DNA from: Oscillospiraceae bacterium
GTDB taxonomy: Bacteria; Bacillota; Clostridia; Oscillospirales; Oscillospiraceae
Length of the DNA: 64,000 nucleotides
Direction of reading: 5' to 3'
Assembly: GCA_031270395.1 (NCBI GenBank)
Contig: JAISXU010000081.1
Location: 31,115-95,114 of the forward strand
Part shown: positions 8,487 to 17,218 of the stretch, one piece after another
Numbering within the stretch: position 1 is the stretch's first letter
Layout: each line of letters starts with the position of its first letter
Notes under the pieces: generated by a model
Told to the model about the DNA's origin: nothing
Databases searched by the model: none
What the model saw: the letters and a program-made list of their open reading frames with translations, nothing else
Translations under genes and position numbers: made by a program

Positions 8487-9919
8487 GACACAGCGCGTTT
8501 TTTCGCGGCTTTGCGGCGACCGTTCTCGTGTTTCTCGTGTGCCTGTGCGTGCTCGGCGGTATGTTCGTAACGTGGAGCCGCAGCATAATCATGCAGGAGA
8601 GACGCAATTCGATGTCCTCAGCCGCGCACGAGGCCGTGCGGTACGTGGTCGCGCAGAGTCCTTACTATAATTTCGACCTCGGCGCGTTTGAGATACGCGT
8701 GTCGCTCTCCGTGCTTTCGGGCATATCGGGCTTTGATATACTGCTTGCCGACGCGAACGGGATCATAGTCTCGTGCTCGGACAGGCAGTTCAACAGTCCG
8801 TATATGGGCAAGAGCGTCCCCAGAGACGTGCTGGAGTTTGTGGCGGCAAGACAGGAGAGCGCCATGATATCGCGGCTCGGCGACATCTACGGCGAACGCA
8901 GATATATCTCGGGCATGCCGCTCATAACGGAAACGCCGCTGGGCGGATACGTTTTCGGATACATGTTCCTGTCGAGCGACGCGGAAACGATGGCTCGCGT
9001 CTGGCGCCAGTTCGCCGCCGCCTTTATGATGGCGGCGGGCGTCGTCATGGTCCTGGCGTTTTTTATTTCGCTGGTGATGTCCAGAAAGATGTCCGCGCCG
9101 ATAGACGAGATGGCGCGCGCGGCCCGGCGCTTCGCGCGCGGCGATTTCACCGCGCGCGTCGGGAAGACGCACCGTCCCGACGAGATAGGCCAGCTAACGC
9201 AGGCGTTCAACGCTATGGCGGATTCGCTCGAACGCTCCGAAAATCTCAGACGCGAGTTCATAGCGAATGTGTCGCATGAGTTAAAGACGCCCATGACCGT
9301 GATTGCCGGCTTTGCGGACGGCATACTCGACGGTACCATCCCGCCCGAAAGCGAGAAAAAATATCTCGAAATCATCTCGTCAGAGACGCGCCGGCTGTCG
9401 CGTCTCGTGCGCGGCATGCTCGACATGTCGCGGCTGCGGGCGCAGGACAGCGCGGAGCTCATTGCCGGCAGCTTCGATATCGCCGAGGTCATACGCGTGA
9501 CGCTGCTGGGGCTCGGCGCAAAAATAGAGGCGCGCGGTCTGGACGCCGCCGTGGAGCTGCCCGAGGGCGCCGTCGTTACGCGCGGCGATAAGGACTCCGT
9601 GACGCAGGTGGTGTACAATCTGCTGGACAACGCCGTCAAATTCAGCGCCGAGGGCAGCGTCGTCAAGATCAGTCTGTGGAAGCAGGGCGTCAAGGCGTTT
9701 GTGGCGGTCGAAAACCGCGGCGAGACGATACCTGAGGAGGAGATGCCGCTGATTTTCGACAGATTCCACAAGACGGATCGCGCCCGCAGCGCCGACCGCG
9801 AGGGTGTCGGCCTGGGGCTGTACATTGTCAAGACTATACTCGATAACCACAACGAGGACATATACGTCACCAGCCGCGACGGCGTGACGCGCTTCGTGTT
9901 CACGCTGACGGTGACGTAA
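8483..9919 (+). CDS. Membrane sensor histidine kinase
   Basis: 478 residues from the ATG overlapping the regulator stop codon; the 8429 start in the track would read back into the regulator. Membrane segments at about 10-30 and 172-196 flank an extracytoplasmic sensor of about 140 residues without a recognisable fold. Then HAMP, HisKA with FIANVSHELKTPMTVI carrying the phosphorylated His, and an HATPase domain with NLLDNAVKFS and GVGLGLYIVK. Partner of the preceding OmpR-type regulator. Confidence 0.94.
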   Translation: MRHSAFFRGFAATVLVFLVCLCVLGGMFVTWSRSIIMQERRNSMSSAAHEAVRYVVAQSPYYNFDLGAFEIRVSLSVLSGISGFDILLADANGIIVSCSDRQFNSPYMGKSVPRDVLEFVAARQESAMISRLGDIYGERRYISGMPLITETPLGGYVFGYMFLSSDAETMARVWRQFAAAFMMAAGVVMVLAFFISLVMSRKMSAPIDEMARAARRFARGDFTARVGKTHRPDEIGQLTQAFNAMADSLERSENLRREFIANVSHELKTPMTVIAGFADGILDGTIPPESEKKYLEIISSETRRLSRLVRGMLDMSRLRAQDSAELIAGSFDIAEVIRVTLLGLGAKIEARGLDAAVELPEGAVVTRGDKDSVTQVVYNLLDNAVKFSAEGSVVKISLWKQGVKAFVAVENRGETIPEEEMPLIFDRFHKTDRARSADREGVGLGLYIVKTILDNHNEDIYVTSRDGVTRFVFTLTVT

Positions 9920-9921
9920 GC

Positions 9922-9951
9922 TTCACGATATTGAGCGCGACGGAATATAAT
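9922..9951 (+). promoter_or_regulatory. Possible sigma-A promoter of the collagen-like gene
   Basis: A perfect TATAAT (9946-9951) lies 60 bp before the collagen-like gene in the short gap after the kinase. The -35 candidate TTCACG is poor and 18 bp away, so this is tentative. Confidence 0.35.
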
Positions 9952-10011
9952 GCGGTAAAGGGCTGTTACCGAAAAAGCGCGCCCTAAAAAGACGTGAGTG
10001 GAGCTGACGCG

Positions 10012-11313
10012 ATGAAATGTGACAATAAGGACAATGAGAATCGCAATGAATGTCTTAAAATGAAACGGGTACCCGGCGGCGATTTGCCTCATAGCGGACA
10101 GTACGGCGCTTGCGATATGCGCCCCGATTTCTGCTGCAAACCGGCTTGCTGCGCCGTGGGCCCGGCAGGCCCGGTGGGGCCCGCAGGACCGAAAGGCGAG
10201 CCGGGGGCTCCCGGGCAGCAGGGCCCGCAGGGGGAGGCCGGACAGCAAGGCCCGCAAGGCTTACAAGGCCCACAGGGGTCTCCTGGCGAACCCGGTTCTC
10301 CCGGCCCGCAGGGACCGCAGGGCGTTCCCGGCGCAGCCGGTCCGCATGGCCCGGAGGGCGCGCAGGGAGAGCAGGGGCCGGCCGGAGTACAGGGTATACA
10401 GGGCCCCGCGGGGGCAAACGGCGCGGACGGCGCCGGTGTAAGCATCAAGGGCTCTTATAATAGCTTGGCGGAATTGACGGCGGCCCATCCTACGGGCAAC
10501 ACGGGGGACGCGTATCTGGTGAACGACGATCTGTACATCTGGAGCGCCTCGTCGCAGACATGGGAGAATGTGGGAAACATCAGGGGGCCGCAGGGAGTAC
10601 AGGGCCCGCAGGGAGTGCAGGGACAGCAAGGAGAACGGGGAGAGCAGGGGGCGCGCGGCCCCGCCGGCCCGCAGGGAGCCCGGGGCAATGCCGGCCCCGC
10701 CGGTCCCGCTGGTCCTGCCGGCCCGCAGGGAGCTCAGGGTAATACCGGTCCCGCCGGCCCCGTTGGCCCTGCCGGCCCTGCCGGCCTGCAGGCCTCGACA
10801 ATAATTCCGTTTGCGTCCCATTCCGCGCCGCGCATGTCTACAAACAACACAGGCGCGGCCACAACGGTCAGCGCGATAACTTTCGGCGGGAGCTCGCCGG
10901 TGATAACGCTGGCGGCGGAGGGAACCGCGGCGCTCATGGGTGATAATCAGGACACGTTTACCCTGCCGTTCGACGCCGTTATCGAAAATATCTGCGTGAC
11001 CTTCAATACGATCGTGGATTATACGTTCCCGCAGGGATTGACGGTCTATCCGTTTTTGCAGCTATACACCGCGCCCCCGGACAGCAATGTATTCGCGCCT
11101 GTCGCGGAGACAAAGCTCGCGGTAAACGTGGGATACAGCGGCACGGTGCTCTCCCATACACCCAGAGCGGCCTCGCTGCAACAGCTCGGTCTGTCTCTGA
11201 GCGCGGGAACCAGGATACTCATAGGCGGCCATATGGAGACTGCCGGAGGCTCCGGTCTTTCCCGCGACTATTACTTCTATTTTACGGGCGGAATCTCGCT
11301 GCGGGAGACGTGA
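10012..11313 (+). CDS. Collagen-like repeat protein with C-terminal globular domain
   Basis: 433 residues from the ATG with GGAG eight bases upstream; the track starts at an upstream GTG. A Cys-containing N-terminus (residues about 1-45, with CCKPACC) is followed by Gly-X-Y repeats rich in GPQ, GPA and GEQ, interrupted by a roughly 50-residue segment ([23 protein letters not shown]), a second Gly-X-Y run, and a C-terminal domain of about 150 residues resembling exosporium or TNF-like trimer heads ([15 protein letters not shown]). No signal peptide is visible. Relatives are spore-surface or cell-surface trimers; a spore role is inference. Confidence 0.88.
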   Translation: MKCDNKDNENRNECLKMKRVPGGDLPHSGQYGACDMRPDFCCKPACCAVGPAGPVGPAGPKGEPGAPGQQGPQGEAGQQGPQGLQGPQGSPGEPGSPGPQGPQGVPGAAGPHGPEGAQGEQGPAGVQGIQGPAGANGADGAGVSIKGSYNSLAELTAAHPTGNTGDAYLVNDDLYIWSASSQTWENVGNIRGPQGVQGPQGVQGQQGERGEQGARGPAGPQGARGNAGPAGPAGPAGPQGAQGNTGPAGPVGPAGPAGLQASTIIPFASHSAPRMSTNNTGAATTVSAITFGGSSPVITLAAEGTAALMGDNQDTFTLPFDAVIENICVTFNTIVDYTFPQGLTVYPFLQLYTAPPDSNVFAPVAETKLAVNVGYSGTVLSHTPRAASLQQLGLSLSAGTRILIGGHMETAGGSGLSRDYYFYFTGGISLRET

Positions 11314-11637
11314 CGGCGCCCCGTTTGCAGCCGCTTCGCGCCATATGGTATAATGTCCGCACAGCGGACATTATACGTGGCTGTCCCCATCGGCTCGCCG
11401 CTTCGCGGCAACCGCCGAGGGATGACACATTATACCATTGCCGCTTCGCGTCATGGTATAATGTCCACGTTGTGGACATTATACGAGGCTGTCCCCATCG
11501 GCTCGCCGCTTCGCGGCAACCGCCGAGGGATGACACATTATACCATTGCCGCTTCGCGTCATGGTATAATGTCCACGTTGTGGACATTATACAGTAGATA
11601 GTACGCTTCAAACGTCTTGATTTGTGGGGAGGGCCGG
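11314..11637. other. Intergenic region between collagen-like gene and murB
   Basis: About 320 bp almost entirely occupied by the 108-bp tandem repeat listed next. Open frames exist across it on both strands only because the period is a multiple of three; none has a ribosome site or family resemblance. Confidence 0.7.
11347..11592. repeat. 108-bp tandem palindromic repeat (2.3 units)
   Basis: Units begin at 11347, 11455 and 11563, exactly 108 bp apart; the third is only the leading palindrome. Each unit starts with GGTATAATGTCC, a short loop, then GGACATTATAC, continues with a nested hairpin (TCGGC, GCCGC, GCGGC, GCCGA) and ends with ACATTATACCAT that can pair with the next ATGGTATAATGT. Units 1 and 2 are near identical apart from the palindrome loop. 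Each palindrome contains TATAAT on both strands, but no -35 at proper spacing is present. Confidence 0.93.
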
Positions 11638-12603
11638 ATGGACGATATTTCCGTCGCAGTCGCCGAAATTTCCAAAAAACTGCCCGAGCTCGAATACAGG
11701 CGCTCGGAGCTGCTGTCCGGACATACGTCGCTGCGGATAGGCGGGCCGGTGACCGCCATGTTTTTTCCGAAATCGGCGCATGAGCTGGAAACACTGCGCT
11801 CGCTGCTGCGGGATCGCGGCGTCGCGCCCATCGTCATGGGCAACGGGACAAACATACTCGCGGACGGGCGCGGTTTTGACGCTATCGCCATAAAAACGAC
11901 GGGCCTAAGCGGGCTTGAGACGACGCCGGACGGGTCGATACGCGCCGGCGCGGGCGTGACGCTGCGGCGGCTCGCGGCGTTCGCCCGCGATAACGGTCTG
12001 CGCGGACTCGAGTTTGCGCACGGCATACCCGGCACGCTCGGCGGCGCCGTCGTGATGAACGCGGGAGCGTACGGCGGGCAGATGAGCGACGCCGTCGCCG
12101 CGGTTCGGTATCTGCCCCGGTTTGACGGCGCGACTACGGCGGCGGAGGCGGAGGAGGCCGGCGCCGCGGAGTGCGGCTTCGGGTACAGGCGGAGCAGGTT
12201 TTCAGATGGCGGCGAGGTCGTCGTCTCGGCGGATATACGGCTTGAGCGAGCCGACGCCGGGGAGATCACCGCCCGTATGGAGGAACTGGCCGCGCGGAGA
12301 CGCGCCTCGCAGCCGCTTGATCTGCCCAGCGCCGGGAGCGCGTTCAAGCGCCCGCGCGACGGGTACGCGGCGGAGCTCATCGAGCGGGCGGGCTTAAAGG
12401 GGCACTCGGTCGGCGGGGCGCGCGTATCGGAGAAGCACGCCGGTTTTATAGTAAACGCCGCGGACGCGACGTTTGATGATGACCTGCGGTTGATAGAGTA
12501 TGTCCGTGTCCGCGTTTTGACGCTCTTTGGAGTAGCTCTCGAGCCGGAGATAAAAATATTACGCAGGGACTTAAACGGAGGCGCGCAGTCATGGAAATTC
12601 TGA
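11638..12603 (+). CDS. murB: UDP-N-acetylenolpyruvoylglucosamine reductase
   Basis: 321 residues from the ATG preceded by GGGGAGGG; the 11617 TTG of the track is upstream of that site. This FAD enzyme reduces UDP-GlcNAc-enolpyruvate to UDP-MurNAc in peptidoglycan precursor synthesis. Seen: TSLRIGGPV and MGNGTNIL in the FAD domain, HGIPGTLGGAVVMNAGAYGG, catalytic-region CGFGYRRSRF, and LPSAGSAFKRP with AGLKGHSVGGARVS and HAGFIVN near the end. It overlaps rapZ by 13 bp, the common Firmicute murB-rapZ linkage. Confidence 0.96.
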   Translation: MDDISVAVAEISKKLPELEYRRSELLSGHTSLRIGGPVTAMFFPKSAHELETLRSLLRDRGVAPIVMGNGTNILADGRGFDAIAIKTTGLSGLETTPDGSIRAGAGVTLRRLAAFARDNGLRGLEFAHGIPGTLGGAVVMNAGAYGGQMSDAVAAVRYLPRFDGATTAAEAEEAGAAECGFGYRRSRFSDGGEVVVSADIRLERADAGEITARMEELAARRRASQPLDLPSAGSAFKRPRDGYAAELIERAGLKGHSVGGARVSEKHAGFIVNAADATFDDDLRLIEYVRVRVLTLFGVALEPEIKILRRDLNGGAQSWKF

Positions 12604-13457
12604 TTATTTCGGGACTCTCCGGCGCGGGAAAGAGCCGCGTCGCCGCTATTTTGGAGGACATGGACTACTACTGCGTGGACAACATGCCCGTGGCCATGAT
12701 GCCAAAGTTCGCGGAGCTCGTCAATGGCGCGCGCGGCAGATACGAGCGCGTGGCGATGGTGACGGACGTCAGGGCGACGCGCAATATAGGCGAGCTGTTT
12801 GACGCGCTGGAGGGCATGAAGGCTCTTGGCTGCGAGTATCGGATACTGTTCGTAGAGGCCGATGTCGCCACTATTGTAAAGAGATACAAGGAGACGCGCA
12901 GGCGCCACCCGCTAGAGGCGTCGGAGGGCTTGCAGCTTGAAAACGCCGTGAGAAGCGAGATAGCGCTTCTCTCGCCTCTGCGCAGTCAGGCGGACGACGT
13001 CATAGACACGACGGGACTCACTCTCGGCAACCTCCAGCGGCGGCTCTTTACCCAATTTACGCAGGGGACGGACAGCAAGGCGATCGGCGTCAGCGTAAAA
13101 TCGTTCGGCTTCAAGCACGGACTGCCAATAGAGGCGGATCTCGTATTCGACGTGAGATTTCTGCCGAATCCGTATTACGTCAGCGGACTGCACGGACTGA
13201 GCGGCTTGGACGACGCCGTCAAAAATTATGTATTTGACTTCGAGCAGACCCGGAAATTTATGGAGACGCTGGGCGGGATGATGGAATTTCTGCTTCCGTA
13301 TTATATCGAGGAGGGAAAGCGCTATCTCGTGGTTTGCATCGGCTGCACGGGGGGACGGCACAGATCCGTGGCGGTCGCGCAGGCTCTGGCGGAGCGGTTG
13401 AGCGGAGCGGGATACGCGGTGGACTGCATCCACAGGGATATTGATAAGGGCGGCTGA
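12591..13457 (+). CDS. rapZ: RapZ/YvcJ nucleotide-binding protein
   Basis: 288 residues, the usual length. Walker A ISGLSGAGKSRVA at the N-terminus, Walker B region VDNMP, and a C-terminal domain with FGFKHGLP, DVRFLPNPYYV and IGCTGGRHRSVAVAQALA. Relatives bind and hydrolyse GTP; E. coli RapZ controls glmS-regulating small RNAs, and B. subtilis YvcJ affects competence. Starts inside the end of murB and is followed after 80 bp by whiA. The gene normally between them, yvcK, is missing. Confidence 0.95.
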   Translation: MEILIISGLSGAGKSRVAAILEDMDYYCVDNMPVAMMPKFAELVNGARGRYERVAMVTDVRATRNIGELFDALEGMKALGCEYRILFVEADVATIVKRYKETRRRHPLEASEGLQLENAVRSEIALLSPLRSQADDVIDTTGLTLGNLQRRLFTQFTQGTDSKAIGVSVKSFGFKHGLPIEADLVFDVRFLPNPYYVSGLHGLSGLDDAVKNYVFDFEQTRKFMETLGGMMEFLLPYYIEEGKRYLVVCIGCTGGRHRSVAVAQALAERLSGAGYAVDCIHRDIDKGG

Positions 13458-13537
13458 CCGTGGCGGGGCGCGCGGCTCCGGGCAGATCGGGGTTGCGCGT
13501 CCGTGCGCGGGCACACGCCGGGCGAGGTGAGAAGGGG

Positions 13538-14455
13538 ATGTCGTTTTCGGGCGGCATAAAGGCGGAGCTGTGCAGGAACGCGCCCGGATGCGATTTCTGC
13601 GTGGCCGCGGAATGCTTTGGGATATTGCTGTATTGCAACACGTTTTCCGGCAACGAAATACGAATAATAACTGAAAATCGCGACCTTGCCGCCGCCCTGC
13701 CGCGGCTGTTTCTCAGCGCCTTTGGCGTGCGGTTCGACGTCGCGCCCGGGGAGGACGCGGCGGCGGGGAAGCGCGTATTCGTCGTCAATGAGCGGGAAAA
13801 GCTGAAGCGCGTCTTTGAGCTGTACGGACTCAGCGGCGAGAGCATGCTCGCCCACCACATCAATCTCGGGGTTCTCGAGGCGGATTGCTGCCGGCGCAGC
13901 TTTGTGCGCGGCGCTTTTCTTGCGGGCGGGTCGGTGACCGATCCCGCCAAGCGTTACCACCTGGAACTCGTCACCGGGCACTACAACGTGAGCAGAGAGA
14001 TGTATACCCTCCTGCTCGATATGGATTTCCAACCGAAGGAGATGTCCCGAAACGGCAGCTATATCGTATATTTCAAGCAGAGCGGGGCGATAGAGGATTT
14101 TCTGACGCTCATCGGCGCGCCTGTCGCGGCGATGGAGCTGATGTCGGCGAAAATCGAAAAATCCATGCGCAACAGCGTGAACAGACGCGTGAACTGCGAC
14201 ACCGCGAACGTGACAAAGACCGTCGAAGCGGCACAGCAGCAGATAGAGGCGATCGGCAGACTCACCGCCGCGCGCGTGACGCCGGAGCTGCCCGAAAAAC
14301 TGAGACAGGCGGCCGTATTGAGAACGGAGAACCCCGAACTCAGTCTCGCGGAGCTCGGGGGACTGTGTTCGCCCCCCGTCACAAAATCGTGCATGAACCA
14401 CAGGATGAGAAAGCTGCTGGAGATGTCCGCGGCGCTTGACGAAACCGGTAGCTGA
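13538..14455 (+). CDS. whiA: DNA-binding protein WhiA
   Basis: 305 residues from the ATG with GAAGGGG just upstream, giving MSFSGGIKAELCR; the track start at 13460 adds an Arg/Gly-rich stretch unlike WhiA. The N-terminal part is a degenerate LAGLIDADG homing-endonuclease fold (RRSFVRGAFLAGGSVTDP, HLELVTGHYN) and the C-terminal part a helix-turn-helix (LSLAELGGLCSPPVTKSCMNHRMRKL). WhiA acts in sporulation in Streptomyces and in cell division and chromosome segregation in Bacillus. Last gene of the murB-rapZ-whiA block. Confidence 0.95.
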   Translation: MSFSGGIKAELCRNAPGCDFCVAAECFGILLYCNTFSGNEIRIITENRDLAAALPRLFLSAFGVRFDVAPGEDAAAGKRVFVVNEREKLKRVFELYGLSGESMLAHHINLGVLEADCCRRSFVRGAFLAGGSVTDPAKRYHLELVTGHYNVSREMYTLLLDMDFQPKEMSRNGSYIVYFKQSGAIEDFLTLIGAPVAAMELMSAKIEKSMRNSVNRRVNCDTANVTKTVEAAQQQIEAIGRLTAARVTPELPEKLRQAAVLRTENPELSLAELGGLCSPPVTKSCMNHRMRKLLEMSAALDETGS

Positions 14456-14528
14456 GCGGGCGCCCGGCTTAACGTCCGTTTGCCGCCTCGCTGCGGCGCG
14501 CGGGATATACGCGGCGGCGCGTCCGGCT

Positions 14529-15614
14529 TCAAACGACCGTCAATTCCTTTGGCAGACTTGTGATGTTCTCGCTGCCGTCCTCAGTGATATACAGGACGTC
14601 CTCTATGCGCACTCCGAAGCGGCCCGGGAGGTATATGCCCGGCTCCGCCGAGATGACCGCGCCGTGGGGCAGCGGCTTGTCGTTTGCCTCCGAGGCGTTC
14701 GGCTGCTCGTGTACCTCGAGTCCCAGCCCGTGCCCGAAGCCGTGCCCGAAGTACCCGCCGTAGCCCGCCTCGTCTATTACGGCGCGCGCCGCGCCGTCCA
14801 CCTCGCGCCCTGTGACGCCGGCTCGCGCCGTCTCGATACCGCGAAGCTGCGCCCTCAGCACCGTGGCGTACACGCGCAGCATCTCGTGCGTCGGCTCGCC
14901 GACGCATAGCGTCCGGGTGGTGTCGCTGCACCAGCCGTCAACCCTCACGCCGAAATCTATGGTGAGAAATCCATCCTGTATCTTGTGGTCGGTCGGAACA
15001 CCGTGCGGCATACTCGAACGCGTTCCGGACACTACAATGGGGTCGAACGATTTGTCGTCCGCGCCGTTTCTCAAAAATCTGTATATGAGCTCCGCCGCCA
15101 GCTCTTTTTCCGATATGTCCCGGTTGATGAGCGGAAGTATCTGTTCAAACGAGCGCTCCGCCACGCGCTGCGCCCGCTTCATCGCCTCCAACTCCGCGGC
15201 GCTCTTGACCGACCGCAGTCTGCCCAGCAGCGCGGAAACCGCGAACAGCGGCGCCTTCAGCCGCGTCCGCCATACCTCGTACTCCGAGCACGTGACGCGC
15301 TCGTCCTCAAAGCCGACGCGCCGCAGTCCGAGCTCCGATATTATCGCGTTGATTGCGTCCGAATACCCGTTGTGTCCCGATACCTGCCTGATCTCCGCGC
15401 CCTCGATTGCCGCAGCGGCGGACTCGAAGTACCGGGAGTCCGTAAAAAACCACGCGCGATCCCGCGTGACGAGCGCGACCCCCGCGCTCGACTCAAAGCC
15501 CGTGGCGTACAGTCTGTTTGCCGGGCTCGTCACCATGACGCAGTCGCCGTCCCTGTCGCGCAGCACGCGCATGATTTTCGCGAGATTGTTGATTTTGAAG
15601 CCCAAACCCCTCAT
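14529..15614 (-). CDS. Xaa-Pro aminopeptidase (M24 family)
   Basis: About 360 residues. A creatinase-like N-terminal domain precedes the pita-bread metallopeptidase domain with ligands in TIDFGVRVDGWCSDTTRT, GYFGHGFGHGLGLEVHE, SAEPGIYLPG and GVRIEDV; two metal ions are expected. Such enzymes remove N-terminal residues preceding proline. The start overlaps the end of the upstream YqeG gene. The ATG at 15614 abuts AAGGAG, whereas a TTG nine bases inside has ideal spacing, so translation may begin at 15605. Confidence 0.92.
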   Translation of the reverse strand: MRGLGFKINNLAKIMRVLRDRDGDCVMVTSPANRLYATGFESSAGVALVTRDRAWFFTDSRYFESAAAAIEGAEIRQVSGHNGYSDAINAIISELGLRRVGFEDERVTCSEYEVWRTRLKAPLFAVSALLGRLRSVKSAAELEAMKRAQRVAERSFEQILPLINRDISEKELAAELIYRFLRNGADDKSFDPIVVSGTRSSMPHGVPTDHKIQDGFLTIDFGVRVDGWCSDTTRTLCVGEPTHEMLRVYATVLRAQLRGIETARAGVTGREVDGAARAVIDEAGYGGYFGHGFGHGLGLEVHEQPNASEANDKPLPHGAVISAEPGIYLPGRFGVRIEDVLYITEDGSENITSLPKELTVV

Positions 15615-16135
15615 CTCCTTATTCTGCGGTCGCCGCGCGTCTGCGCCGGGCGCGCCATCGCCCGGAACGGCGCCTCAAGACCGTATCGCGCCGCGAGAAA
15701 CGCATTGCTCAAGCGGATTGGACGTACCAATATCGACGTGACGCCGGCGCGATTGGCCGCGAGCGTATCGGTGTAGACCTGATCGCCGGCGAACGCGGCG
15801 CGATCCGGCGCGCTGCCCGACTCGCGCAGCGCCGCGAAAATGCCCGCCGGAGACGGCTTGCGCGCGTTTTTTATGTAGCCGATCCGCATCATCCCGGCTA
15901 ACCTCTCCGCGCGCCCCGGCCTGCGGCTGTTTGAGACGATGAACAGCCGCACCCCGCCGGCGCGCACGGAATCCGCCCAGCGGACGACGCGCTCCTCGGG
16001 AGCGTCCGCGCCGTAGGGCGCCAGCGTATTGTCGAGATCGAGCATCAGGAAAGTGACCCCGATCTCTCTCAGAAACGCGGCGCTTATGTCGGAGACCGCG
16101 CCGAAGGAGTACGCCGGGACAGGTGAAAATTTCAT
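15611..16135 (-). CDS. YqeG-family HAD phosphatase
   Basis: 174 residues from the ATG preceded by AAGGAAT; the track extends 21 codons upstream without a ribosome site. HAD motif I FLMLDLDNTLAPYG, motif II FIVSNS, a Lys in ARKPSPAGI and motif IV FAGDQVYTDTLAANRAG identify the YqeG (HAD IIIA) group, putative phosphatases of unknown substrate; a mitochondrial relative dephosphorylates phosphatidylglycerophosphate. It overlaps the following peptidase gene by 4 bp, so they are coupled. Confidence 0.9.
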   Translation of the reverse strand: MKFSPVPAYSFGAVSDISAAFLREIGVTFLMLDLDNTLAPYGADAPEERVVRWADSVRAGGVRLFIVSNSRRPGRAERLAGMMRIGYIKNARKPSPAGIFAALRESGSAPDRAAFAGDQVYTDTLAANRAGVTSILVRPIRLSNAFLAARYGLEAPFRAMARPAQTRGDRRIRR

Positions 16136-16221
16136 ATTCCTTGCCTTTCGTGAATACCAATCAAATAATTCCGTTTGGCGACAGTATATGAGAAGCAAAT
16201 TCGGATGGACAGGTTGAGGTT

Positions 16222-16986
16222 ATGAAAATATTTCTCGCGTCGCCCCCGGAGACGGCGGCCGACGCCGCGCGGACGGGGCTGGAGCTCGCGCATCTGGACT
16301 ACAAGCTGGAGGACGGCCGCCTCTGGCGCATAGAGGGCGGAGGTGCGCGCGGCGGGCTCATGGTGTGCGAGCTCGCGGGACTCGCGGCGGAGAGCGACGC
16401 CCGGGCGGCGGCGCGGGATATCCTCGCGGAATGCTCCGCGCGCGATTACGGCGGGGTGGTTCTGAGTCTCGAACGGGCGCCTAACCGGTCCCATATCGAG
16501 CTCGCGCGCCTCACGGGCGCCGCGGCGGCGGAGCGCGGTATGCTGTTCTTCTCCGGGGAGCGGCTTGCGCTCGCCGCCGGCTTGCCGTCCGGCGCCGCGC
16601 TCATACCCGCATCGCCGGACGGCGGGAGTCTGGAGGCGCGTCTTCGTGAGGCCGCGGGTCTCTTTGGCGCGGAACGCGTCGCACTGGAGATAGACGTCGT
16701 CATGGAGGACATCACCCCGCCGTCGCCGCCCGGCGCCGGACGTCCGCTGTCCCGAGGCGAATTGTCCGCTCTCGCCGCCCGGTACTGCAAAAAGCCGCAG
16801 TTTTCAGAGTATCTGTGCTGCAATTACTTCACATACCGCGCGGGCGCGTCGCGCCACGTCATTCTGTACGACGACCTCGCCAGCGTCAGGGCCAAGCTGT
16901 CGCTCGGCGCGAGTCTCGACATAGGCGCGGCCTTTTTATTCTATCCGCGCGCCGCGGATTTCGCGTCGAGTCTCCGCGGAGAATGA
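16222..16986 (+). CDS. Uncharacterised protein, possibly a degenerate TIM-barrel (GH18-like)
   Basis: 254 residues, start ATG with TTGAGG just upstream. I do not recognise the family with certainty. The order of hydrophobic strands (GGLMVCEL, YGGVVLSLE, RGMLFFSG, GAALIPAS, RVALEID) and the final HVILYDDLASVRAKLSLGASLDIGAAFLFYP resemble the last strands of glycosyl-hydrolase-18 barrels, in which a Lys-rich helix follows a D(D/A)xSxxxK segment. The DxxDxDxE catalytic motif is not visible, so it would be non-catalytic. It stands alone between two minus-strand operons. Confidence 0.6.
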   Translation: MKIFLASPPETAADAARTGLELAHLDYKLEDGRLWRIEGGGARGGLMVCELAGLAAESDARAAARDILAECSARDYGGVVLSLERAPNRSHIELARLTGAAAAERGMLFFSGERLALAAGLPSGAALIPASPDGGSLEARLREAAGLFGAERVALEIDVVMEDITPPSPPGAGRPLSRGELSALAARYCKKPQFSEYLCCNYFTYRAGASRHVILYDDLASVRAKLSLGASLDIGAAFLFYPRAADFASSLRGE

Positions 16987-17023
16987 GATACCGCCGCACG
17001 CCGCGAATGGATCGCGGCAGGCG

Positions 17024-17212
17024 CTACGGCCCGGCATCGCGGCGTACCGCCTTTACTCTGCGCTCTATCACGGCGCGCGGACGCATGATCTCGTGGCCGC
17101 AGCACAGACACTTCATCTTAAAATCGGCGCCGACGCGCGTCACGAGCCATTCAAAGCCGCCGCACGGATGCTTTTTCTTCATCGTAAGTATGTCGCCCAC
17201 AGCAATATCCAT
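17024..17212 (-). CDS. DUF951 family protein (YyzM-like)
   Basis: 62 residues. The family pattern is clear: VGDILTMKKKHPCGGFEW then VTRVGADFKMKCLCCGHEIMRPR, a small beta-rich protein with a CLCCG cysteine cluster that may bind zinc. Function unknown; it is conserved across Firmicutes. The gene begins 6 bp after rarA ends, making it the third member of a glyA-rarA-DUF951 operon. Confidence 0.9.
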   Translation of the reverse strand: MDIAVGDILTMKKKHPCGGFEWLVTRVGADFKMKCLCCGHEIMRPRAVIERRVKAVRRDAGP

Positions 17213-17218
17213 AATTTG

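Noticed and set aside
11565-11570. TATAAT boxes in the murB array as promoters
   Set aside because: No -35 at 16-18 bp; TTGCCG is only 13 bp away.
11310-11601. Two plus ORFs and one minus ORF across the 108-bp repeat
   Set aside because: Frames are open because the period is divisible by three; no ribosome site or homology.
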